Below, piece after piece: positions 5,865 to 13,209 of a stretch of DNA of 36,408 nt. The position numbers and the translations under genes are program-made. Source of the DNA: DP-19 sp041488235 (lineage in GTDB: Bacteria; Desulfobacterota; Binatia; UTPRO1); assembly GCA_041488235.1 (NCBI GenBank), contig JBGPOW010000019.1:1-36408 (forward strand), given 5' to 3'. The notes beneath the pieces were generated by a model. It did no database searches, was not told where the DNA came from, and was given only the letters and a program-made list of their open reading frames with translations. Position 1 is the stretch's first letter. Every line of letters starts with the position of its first letter.

Positions 5865-8546
5865 TTACCGCCCGGCGCGCGCGCTCGCCTTCTTCGCGCG
5901 CGCGGCCCCGAGCTCGAGCGCAATCGTACCATCCCGCTGCTCGAGGACATAGGCGGGCGGCTGCGCCGTCGTGAGATCCAAGACGAGACGCAGGCGGCCC
6001 CGGTGATGCGCGACGCGCACCCGGCGCACGAGCGGATCGATGACCGGCACGCTCTCGACCTGATCGCGGTGGGCGCTCGTGCCGTAGACGTCGATGACGT
6101 AGCGGCCGGGATCGGTGAGGGCGAAGTGCTCGATGCGCGTCGGCGTGCCGCCGATCGCGAGCCGGATGACCGCGCCCTGCGCGCGCCGGTCGACGTGGAC
6201 GTCACCGAGCGCCAGCTGCGTGAATGCCGGGCCGGCGTTGGCAGTGGGCGCCGTGGCCGCGTCGACGCGTTCGTCGGCGGGTTCCGGCTCGGGTGCGGGC
6301 GTGCCGGTCGCCCCGTCGCGCAGCTCGAACGACGGCTTGTCGAGCGGGTCGGGAACGCGCCGCGGCGTTCCGGAGCGCGCCATCGATGCCCGGAAGCGGT
6401 CGCGCTCCGTGGTCGAGACGGTCGCCGCGTCCGCCTCGTTCTTGATGATGTGCGGGGTGAGGAAGATGAGGAGGTTGATCTTGTTCTTGTGATGGTCCGT
6501 CTTCTTGAAGAGCTGGCCGATCACCGGGACGTCGCCGATGAAGGGTACCTTGCTCTCGGTAGCGGTGATCGAGTCGGAGATGAGACCGCCGATGACGACC
6601 GTTTGGCCGTCTTTGACGGTGATCGTCGTGCTCGCGCTACGCACCGTCGTCGTCGGACCGACGTCGTTGGCGTTGAGGATCGGGTTGTCCACCAGCGCCG
6701 AGACTTCCTCGAAGAGCGCCATACGCACGATCGCGCCCTCGGAGATTTGCGGCGTGAGGCGCAACGTGATGCCGACGTCCTCGCGCTCGATCGTCGCAAA
6801 CGTGTTGGCGAGGTTCGTCTCGTTCGTCGAACGGCTGGCGACGAACGGCACGTTCTGGCCGACGACGATCTCCGCCTCCTCGTTGTCGGTGGTGAGGATG
6901 TTCGGCGCCGAGAGGATGTTGACGTCGCTCTCCTTCTGCATCGCGGAGAGCAGCGCTTCTTGCGCCGGCACCGTCGTGCCGTTCGCCAATTTGATGGTGC
7001 GGTCCGACACGGCGGCGAGGATCAGGCCGGCGAGCGACGCTGGGTTCGCCGCGCCGCTGGCGACGCTTTGGAAGGTGCTCAGATTGCCGAGGTCGCTGCG
7101 CGCGATGCCGGTGCCGTTCGGCAGGCCGATGCCGCCTTGCAGCTCGAGCCCGAGCTCGCGCAGGCGGTCGAGCGTCACCTCGAGGATGATCGCTTCGACG
7201 TAGACTTGGCGGCGGCGGATGTCGAGCTTCTCGATGACGCCGAGGAGGATCGCAAAGTCCTCCGGCGCCGCCGTGACGATGAGCGAGTTCGTCGCGGGAT
7301 CGGCGGTGATGCGGACGTCGCCCGCGAACTCGATTGCCGGCTGCTGGCCGGTCTGCCCGCCGGCCTGCGCTCCCGGCTGATTCGGTTGCCGACGCGTGCG
7401 CTCGGCGGACGAGCGTCGCAGCATGCTCCCCGTCGACCGTTGGCGGCCGCGCGCGCCCGGTTGCCCAGGCTGCGGCTGCTGCGGGGAGCGCACCGTGCGC
7501 GCGGCGGCGCTGCCGCCGGTCGCGCCGATCACGTCGAGCAGTACCGGCAGCAAGTCCTCGGCGTTGGCGTACCGCAAATAATAGACGTTGACCTTGCCCG
7601 AGCCCGGCGGCAGGGGAACGTCGAGGCGCTCGATCAGCGTCTTGATCTGCCGCATCTGGTCCGGCGCGGCGTTGACGATGAGCGTGTTCGTACGATCGTC
7701 GGGCGTGATCTTGAAGGCGCGGATCTGTCCCGAAGGGAGCGCGCTCTTGCCCGGCTGCGCCGGCTGTCCCGGTGCCGCCGGCTTCTCCTCGAGCACCTGC
7801 TGAATGGTGTCGGCAAGCTCGCTCGCGGCCGCATGCTTCAGCGCGATGAGCTCGGTGTGCCGGCGCGAGCTCGCGACGTCGAGCTCGGCGATCATCCGCG
7901 ACAGCCGCTCGACGTTCGCCGCGGAGTCGATGATGATCAGCGAGTTCGTCTGCGGGTAGGCGGTGATGAGGCCGTCCTTCGAGACCAGCGGCTGCAGGAC
8001 GTTGCCGATGTCGGCGGCGTCGACCTGGCTGAGCGGGATGAGGCGGGTGACGTACTCCTCCGTCGGCACCCGTGCCGTGCCGTCGGTGAGCGTGCGGAGG
8101 CTCGTCTCCTTCGCGTCCTTCGTGGGGATGATGCGGACGACGGCGCCGCTCGGGACGGTGGTGAAGCCCTTCACCTGCAGCACCGCCTGGAAGACCTGGT
8201 ACGCCTCCTCGGGCGTGATCTTCGTCGGCGACACGACGGTGATCTTGCCCTGAACGCGCTCGTCCATCACGAAGTTCTTGCCGGTGATCTCGCCCATGAA
8301 CTTGACCAGCACGCCGAGGTCGACGTCCTGGAAGTCCATCGTGATCTCGCGCTCACCGTCGGCCTCGACGACCCGCGGACCTTGCGCCGCCGCTGCCGGT
8401 GATGCGCTCGGCTGCGGCCGCGGCAGAGCCTGCGCGCGCGCGGCGGTGGGGCCGAGCACGCGCGGCGCGACGCCGGTGCCGCCGGCGAAGACCGCCGCGA
8501 CGGCGAGCGCGGTCAGCGCCGGATGGAATGGTCGCGTGCGTCGCAC
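5865..8546 (-). CDS. gspD: Type II secretion outer-membrane secretin GspD with C-terminal AMIN-like domain
   Basis: This 893-residue secretin starts with GTG at 8546. A long signal peptide (cleavage plausible after ARA, near residue 38) is followed by N0-N3 ring domains from about residue 66. A Gln/Pro/Gly/Arg-rich insert follows at about 345-400 in N3. The secretin barrel contains VPFIGDVPVIGQLFKKTDHHK and ends in the typical LLIFLTPHII. Secretins usually end with a short pilotin-binding S-domain. Here a Pro/Glu/Ala linker leads to about 110 residues (780-885) with the AMIN pattern: ALTDPGRYVIDVYG, then VRRVRVAHHRGRLRLVLDL. AMIN domains bind peptidoglycan and are normally N-terminal, as in PilQ. 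The channel and operon assignment are certain; the AMIN call is by eye. Confidence 0.95.
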   Translation of the reverse strand: MRRTRPFHPALTALAVAAVFAGGTGVAPRVLGPTAARAQALPRPQPSASPAAAAQGPRVVEADGEREITMDFQDVDLGVLVKFMGEITGKNFVMDERVQGKITVVSPTKITPEEAYQVFQAVLQVKGFTTVPSGAVVRIIPTKDAKETSLRTLTDGTARVPTEEYVTRLIPLSQVDAADIGNVLQPLVSKDGLITAYPQTNSLIIIDSAANVERLSRMIAELDVASSRRHTELIALKHAAASELADTIQQVLEEKPAAPGQPAQPGKSALPSGQIRAFKITPDDRTNTLIVNAAPDQMRQIKTLIERLDVPLPPGSGKVNVYYLRYANAEDLLPVLLDVIGATGGSAAARTVRSPQQPQPGQPGARGRQRSTGSMLRRSSAERTRRQPNQPGAQAGGQTGQQPAIEFAGDVRITADPATNSLIVTAAPEDFAILLGVIEKLDIRRRQVYVEAIILEVTLDRLRELGLELQGGIGLPNGTGIARSDLGNLSTFQSVASGAANPASLAGLILAAVSDRTIKLANGTTVPAQEALLSAMQKESDVNILSAPNILTTDNEEAEIVVGQNVPFVASRSTNETNLANTFATIEREDVGITLRLTPQISEGAIVRMALFEEVSALVDNPILNANDVGPTTTVRSASTTITVKDGQTVVIGGLISDSITATESKVPFIGDVPVIGQLFKKTDHHKNKINLLIFLTPHIIKNEADAATVSTTERDRFRASMARSGTPRRVPDPLDKPSFELRDGATGTPAPEPEPADERVDAATAPTANAGPAFTQLALGDVHVDRRAQGAVIRLAIGGTPTRIEHFALTDPGRYVIDVYGTSAHRDQVESVPVIDPLVRRVRVAHHRGRLRLVLDLTTAQPPAYVLEQRDGTIALELGAARAKKASARAGR

Positions 8547-8570
8547 CCGCCGCCGTCCCCGGACACCCGC

Positions 8571-9443
8571 TCAGCGAATCTCATAGGAGAAGCTCTTCGC
8601 GACTTTGTTCCGTTGCAGATCGACCGCGATGTGGCCCTCGTTCTGCAGCTCGGTGAAGAGGGTGATCGCCTTGGTCGGATCCGTGAGCTCGACCCCGTTG
8701 ACCCGGTTGATGACGTCGCCGTTCTGCAGCCCGATCTTCTCGAACACCGAGCCGGGCTTGATCGCGAAGACGCGGAACCCGACCGTCTTACCCTCCTCGA
8801 AGTAGGGCACCGCGCGCGCTTGCGTGAACACCTCGTTCAAGTTGGCGACGGTCTTCTCGAGCTCGCGGCGATCGATGACGAACTTGTCGTCCGCGGTCTT
8901 GCGGATGCGCTCGCCGGCGACCGCCGCGCCGCCCGTCGTCGTCGCCGCGCTCGCCGTCGGACCGCGCGCCGACGCCAGCTCGAGCACCTCTTCGTCGCCG
9001 TTGCGGTCGAGGATGACCCGGTCCCACTCGACGTGCGCCAACGTCGCCGCGTCGAGGATCGAGTCGCCGACGCGGTAGAGCGATTGGCGCCGCGCCGCGA
9101 GGTCCTCGATGATCGCGTACGACTGCGTCGGGTCGGCGGCGATGGCGGTCCCCCAGAGCTTCACGTTCAAGTCGGTGCGCTTGGCGTCGCCGCCGTTGCG
9201 CTCCGCCGGCGCGCCTTTGACCGCGTTGAACGCGTCGCGCTCGTAGATCACCGCGTACGCGGATTCCGGCTGCGCCGATGCGACAGCGGGCACGGACGCC
9301 GTTCGCGGCGCGAGATCGTGCGCCGGACGCTCGAGGCGGGCGGCGATGGTGCTCGTCGTGATCCGTGCCGCGAAGTACGCGACCGCCGCCAGCAGCACGA
9401 GATTCAGCGCGACCAGCGCCGGCCGCCAGGAAGCAGTGAGCAT
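8571..9443 (-). CDS. gspC: Type II secretion inner-membrane/periplasmic coupler GspC
   Basis: This 290-residue bitopic protein connects the inner-membrane platform to the secretin. There is a short cytoplasmic N-terminus and one transmembrane helix (about residues 8-28, ALVALNLVLLAAVAYFAA). A homology region follows with NVKLWGTAIAADPTQSYAIIED and a YRVGDSI loop (about 95-125). A C-terminal PDZ domain (about 205-285) contains GSVFEKIGLQNGDVINRVNG. The ATG at 9443 is the first gene of the T2SS operon; gspD starts 24 bp downstream. No clear Shine-Dalgarno precedes the start. A weak promoter (TTGATT-16-TTTATA on the minus strand, about 9482-9455) would give a very short leader. Confidence 0.93.
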   Translation of the reverse strand: MLTASWRPALVALNLVLLAAVAYFAARITTSTIAARLERPAHDLAPRTASVPAVASAQPESAYAVIYERDAFNAVKGAPAERNGGDAKRTDLNVKLWGTAIAADPTQSYAIIEDLAARRQSLYRVGDSILDAATLAHVEWDRVILDRNGDEEVLELASARGPTASAATTTGGAAVAGERIRKTADDKFVIDRRELEKTVANLNEVFTQARAVPYFEEGKTVGFRVFAIKPGSVFEKIGLQNGDVINRVNGVELTDPTKAITLFTELQNEGHIAVDLQRNKVAKSFSYEIR

Positions 9444-9495
9444 CCACGCGATCTATAAAGGAAAGCGGGGAAGGCAATCAAGCCAACTCGGCGGT

Positions 9496-9671
9496 GGGGC
9501 GCGCGGCGACGGGCGAGAACGGGTGCGCGGCGACGGCACGCGCGCGCGGGCACCCGCGTCCGGGCGAGCGTCACGGGCGCACGCGGACGTCGACGCACGC
9601 GCATGCGTCGGCGCTCGCTTTGCAAATTCTACATCCCCGCGCACCCGTTCTCGCCCGCCGCCGCGCGCCCC
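9496..9671. repeat. 176-bp element bounded by 35-bp inverted repeats in the gspC/lysS divergent region
   Basis: 9496-9530 and 9637-9671 are reverse complements at 34 of 35 positions. The 106-bp interior also holds shorter inverted pairs, including GACGCA/TGCGTC around 9591-9608 and GCGAGCG/CGCTCGC. It fills most of the 293-bp gap between the divergent starts of gspC (9443) and lysS (9737). No coding frame there is convincing. It is not the same family as the 46-bp core element. It could be a divergent regulatory hairpin or a non-autonomous element with terminal inverted repeats. I see no target-site duplication. Confidence 0.8.
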
Positions 9672-9736
9672 GCCGGCGTGTGCCCGGCGCCAACCGCGCT
9701 TTCCTTTCGCGCCTCGTCCCCCCATAAGAGAAAGCG

Positions 9737-11215
9737 ATGGAAGAGCAGGATCAGATCGTTGCGCGACGTAAGAAGCTCGCCGAGCTCGAGGCGCTCGGGC
9801 ATCGGCGGTTCCCGAACGGCTTTCAGCCGCGCAACACCGCGGCCGCGCTCCTCGCCGCGCATGCGGAGACGTCGGGCGCCGACCTCGACGCGACGCCGGT
9901 GGCGGTACGTATCGCTGGGCGCATGGTGGCGGTACGCGACTTCGGCAAGGCGGCGTTCGCGCACGTGCAAGATCGCAGCGGCCGCATTCAGGTGTACGTG
10001 CGGCGCGACGAGGTCGGCGAGCGCGACTTCGAGGTGTTCCGCTTGCTCGACCTCGGCGATTTCGTCGGTATCGAGGGGCGACTCTTTCGCACCAAGACCG
10101 GCGAGCTGAGCGTGCTCGCTGGTCGCGTCCATTATCTCGCGAAGGCGCTGCGGCCGCCGCCGGAGAAGTGGCACGGGCTGCAGGACGTCGAGCTCCGCTA
10201 TCGCCAGCGCTACCTAGATCTCCTAAATCTGGACGTGCAGCAGATCTTCCGCGTGCGCGCGCAGGTGCTGCAAGGCGTGCGCGAGTTCTTCACCGCGCGC
10301 GGCTACCTCGAGGTCGAGACGCCGATGATGCAGCAGATCGCCGGCGGCGCGCTCGCGCGGCCGTTCGTCACCCACCACAACGCGCTCGACATGGACCTCT
10401 ACCTGCGCGTCGCGCCCGAGCTCTTCTTGAAGCGGCTGCTCGTCGGCGGCCTCGAGCGCGTCTTCGAGCTGAACCGCAACTTCCGTAACGAGGGCATCTC
10501 GACCGAGCACAACCCCGAGTTCACGATGCTGGAGTTCTACGAGGCGTACGCGACGTGGGAAGACTTGCTGACGATCACGGAGGAGCTGGTGAGCGGCCTC
10601 GCGCGGATGATCGTCGGCGACGTGAAGATTCCCTACGGCGAGCACGAGCTCGATCTCACGCCGCCGTGGCGGCGTCTCGCCGTGAAGGACGCCGTCGCGC
10701 AGGCGACGGGTCTCGCGCGCGAAGAGGTCGACGACGTCGAGCGCCTGCGGACGGTCGCGGCCGCGCGCGCGATCCCGCTGCCGCCGGGCGCGCCCTACGG
10801 CAAGGTGCTCGCCGAGGTGTTCGAGAAGACGGCCGAGGCGGCGCTCGTGCAGCCGACGTTCGTCGTCGATTACCCGGTCGAGATCTCGCCGCTCGCGCGC
10901 CAGAGCGACCGCGACCCCACGATCGTCGACCGCTTCGAGCTCTACGTCGGCGGCCGCGAGATCGCGAACGGCTTCTCGGAGCTGAACGACCCCGACGAGC
11001 AGCGCGCGCGCTTCGAGGAGCAGCTGCGCGCGCGCCGCGGCGGCGATGAAGAGGCGCACGCGATGGACGAGGACTACGTCCGCGCCCTCGAGCACGGCAT
11101 GCCGCCCGCGGCGGGCGAAGGCATCGGCATCGATCGGCTCGTGATGCTCCTCACCAACTCGCCGTCGATTCGCGACGTCATTCTCTTCCCGCAACTGCGC
11201 CCGGAGCGGCGCTGA
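9737..11215 (+). CDS. lysS: Lysyl-tRNA synthetase, class II
   Basis: This cytoplasmic enzyme charges tRNA-Lys with lysine. The 492 residues match the class II LysRS length. An N-terminal OB-fold anticodon-binding domain (about 55-145) contains VRIAGRMVAVRDFGKAAFAH. The catalytic core follows, with motif 2 RNFRNEGISTEHNPEFTMLE (about 247-266), the EFYEAYA segment after it, and motif 3 GEGIGIDRLVMLL near the C-terminus. It starts at ATG 9737 behind a purine-rich AGAGAAAG. It leads the lysS-lolC-lolD-bamA gene string, with only 10 bp before lolC, so it is probably co-transcribed with the envelope genes. Confidence 0.97.
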   Translation: MEEQDQIVARRKKLAELEALGHRRFPNGFQPRNTAAALLAAHAETSGADLDATPVAVRIAGRMVAVRDFGKAAFAHVQDRSGRIQVYVRRDEVGERDFEVFRLLDLGDFVGIEGRLFRTKTGELSVLAGRVHYLAKALRPPPEKWHGLQDVELRYRQRYLDLLNLDVQQIFRVRAQVLQGVREFFTARGYLEVETPMMQQIAGGALARPFVTHHNALDMDLYLRVAPELFLKRLLVGGLERVFELNRNFRNEGISTEHNPEFTMLEFYEAYATWEDLLTITEELVSGLARMIVGDVKIPYGEHELDLTPPWRRLAVKDAVAQATGLAREEVDDVERLRTVAAARAIPLPPGAPYGKVLAEVFEKTAEAALVQPTFVVDYPVEISPLARQSDRDPTIVDRFELYVGGREIANGFSELNDPDEQRARFEEQLRARRGGDEEAHAMDEDYVRALEHGMPPAAGEGIGIDRLVMLLTNSPSIRDVILFPQLRPERR

Positions 11216-11225
11216 GGCCACGCTG

Positions 11226-12488
11226 ATGGGCTACGAGCTGATGGTCGGGCTGCGCTACCTGCGGGCGCGGCGCAAAGAGGCGTTCATTTCCCTCATCACG
11301 GTGATCTCCGTCGTGGGGGTGATGATCGGCGTCATGACGCTCAACATCGTGCTGGCGGTGATGACCGGGTTCGAGGAGGATCTGCGCGACCGCATTCTCG
11401 GCTTCAATCCCCACATCGTCGTCATCTCGTATGCCGGCGCCATCCGCGATGCGGAGACCGTCGTTGCGACCGTCCGCGACACACCCGGCGTCGTCGCCGC
11501 CGCGCCGCTCGTCTACAGCCAAGTGATGCTGACGACCGGCCAGAGCGTCTCCGGCGTCGTCGTCCGCGGCGTGCCGCCCGACGCGGACGCCGCGATCGTC
11601 GACCTGAAAGGCCATCTCACCTCCGGCTCCGTCGACCGCCTCGGCGCCGAGTTCGAGGTGCCCGTGAGCGGCGGCGACAACAAAACGCCGACGAAACTCA
11701 CAGGGGTGATCATCGGGCAGGAGCTCGCGAAGCAGCTCGGCGTCGACATCGGCGATCCGGTGAGCGTCGTCTCGCCGATGGGGACGGCGTCGCCGGTCGG
11801 CATGATTCCGAAGGTGAAACGCTTCGCGGTCGCCGGGACCTTCGATTCCGGGATGTTCGATTACGACTCCTCGCTCATCTACATGAGCCTCGGCGACGCG
11901 CAGCGCTTCTTCGGACTCGGCGACGCGATCACCGGCGTCGAGATCCGCGTCGCGGACATCTACCGTGCGCAAGACGTCGCGCGCCGAGTGGAGGCGCGGC
12001 TCGGGACGCCGTATCGCGCCCGCGACTGGATGGAGGTGAACCGCAACCTCTTTCTCGCCTTCAGGCTCGAGAAGGCGGTCTACTTCATCGTGCTCCTGCT
12101 GATCGTGCTCGTCGCCGCGTTCAACATCATCGCGACCCTGATCATGATCGTCATGGAGAAGCGGAAGGACATCGCGATCCTCAAATGCATGGGGGCGACG
12201 AATCGCAGCATCGCGCGCATCTTCATGCTGAAGGGCGCGATCGTCGGCGCCGTCGGGACCGCGCTCGGCGTCGTCGGGGGGTATGCCGGCTGCTGGCTCC
12301 TCGCCCGCTACCAGTTCGTCGAGCTGCCGAAAGACGTCTTCTACGTCTCGACGCTGCCGGTGCGCGTGTACGGCGAGAACTTCCTCCTCGTCGCGCTCGC
12401 CTCGGTGACGATCTGCCTCCTCGCCACGATCTATCCGGCGCGGCAGGCTGCAGGTCTGGCGCCCGTGGAGGTGATCCGCTACGAATAG
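11226..12488 (+). CDS. lolC: Lipoprotein-releasing ABC transporter permease, LolC/LolE family
   Basis: This inner-membrane permease extracts mature lipoproteins and hands them to LolA. The 420 residues show the MacB/FtsX-like layout. TM1 is near residues 20-50 after the family motif GLRYLRARRKEAFISLITVIS. A periplasmic domain covers about 50-275, and three C-terminal helices contain NIIATLIMIVMEKRKDIAILKCMGAT and end with YPARQAAGLAPVEVIRYE. Only one such permease is present in the operon, so it may act as a homodimer or LolF-like protein, or a second subunit may lie elsewhere. lolD follows after six bases. Confidence 0.93.
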   Translation: MGYELMVGLRYLRARRKEAFISLITVISVVGVMIGVMTLNIVLAVMTGFEEDLRDRILGFNPHIVVISYAGAIRDAETVVATVRDTPGVVAAAPLVYSQVMLTTGQSVSGVVVRGVPPDADAAIVDLKGHLTSGSVDRLGAEFEVPVSGGDNKTPTKLTGVIIGQELAKQLGVDIGDPVSVVSPMGTASPVGMIPKVKRFAVAGTFDSGMFDYDSSLIYMSLGDAQRFFGLGDAITGVEIRVADIYRAQDVARRVEARLGTPYRARDWMEVNRNLFLAFRLEKAVYFIVLLLIVLVAAFNIIATLIMIVMEKRKDIAILKCMGATNRSIARIFMLKGAIVGAVGTALGVVGGYAGCWLLARYQFVELPKDVFYVSTLPVRVYGENFLLVALASVTICLLATIYPARQAAGLAPVEVIRYE

Positions 12489-12494
12489 GCGCCG

Positions 12495-13187
12495 TTGATC
12501 GCGCTGCGCAACCTGACCAAGGAGTACGTCGACGGTCCGCGGGTGGTGCGCGTGCTCACCGGCCTCGACCTCGAGATTTCCGCCGGCGAGCGCGTGGCGA
12601 TCGTCGGCGAATCCGGGGTCGGGAAGAGCACGCTGTTGCACATCCTGGGGACGCTCGATCGGCCGACGAGCGGTGAGGTGTGGTTCGATGGCGAGGAGCT
12701 GGCGAGCAAGAGCGATCACGAGCTGGCCCACTTTCGCAATCGCGAGGTCGGCTTCATCTTCCAGTTCCACCATCTGTTGCCCGACTTCACCGCGCTCGAG
12801 AACGTCATGATGCCGGCGCTGATCGCCGGGACGACGCGGGAGACGGCCCGACAGCGCGCGACCGAGCTGCTCGTGCGCGTCGGTCTCGCCGACCGCGTCG
12901 ATCACCGGCCGGGCGAGCTCTCGGGCGGCGAGCAGCAGCGCGTCGCGGTGGCGCGGGCGTTGATCCAGGAGCCGCGGGTCGTCCTCGCCGACGAGCCGAC
13001 GGGCAACCTCGATCCGGGCACGGCCGCCGGCGTGCAGGATCTGCTCATCGAGCTGAACGCCGAGCGCCGCATGACGCTCGTCGTGGTCACGCACAGCGGC
13101 GCGCTCGCGTCGGCGATGGATCGGACGCTCCGGCTCGCCGGCGGCAGGATCGCGACCGAGGCGGCGCGGGTCGCCGCGGCGCACTAG
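12495..13187 (+). CDS. lolD: Lipoprotein-releasing ABC transporter ATPase LolD
   Basis: This 230-residue ABC ATPase starts with TTG at 12495 (MIALRNLTKEYVDG). Walker A is GESGVGKST (about 40-48), followed by a Q-loop in FIFQFHHLLPDFTALENVMMPALI, a typical LolD/MacB-class sequence. The signature is LSGGEQQRVAVARAL, Walker B is VVLADEPTGNLD, and the switch His is in VVVTHS. It supplies energy to the adjacent permease. The TTG start has little Shine-Dalgarno support, but it lies only six bases after lolC, consistent with coupling. Confidence 0.94.
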   Translation: MIALRNLTKEYVDGPRVVRVLTGLDLEISAGERVAIVGESGVGKSTLLHILGTLDRPTSGEVWFDGEELASKSDHELAHFRNREVGFIFQFHHLLPDFTALENVMMPALIAGTTRETARQRATELLVRVGLADRVDHRPGELSGGEQQRVAVARALIQEPRVVLADEPTGNLDPGTAAGVQDLLIELNAERRMTLVVVTHSGALASAMDRTLRLAGGRIATEAARVAAAH

Positions 13188-13209
13188 CGGTCGGCGAGGG
13201 GAGGCGGGG

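Noticed and set aside
6003..8402. A 799-codon open frame on the plus strand opposite gspD
   Set aside because: It is an antisense shadow of gspD produced by high third-position GC. The translation is Arg/Asp/Val-rich with no domain, while the minus strand encodes a full secretin.
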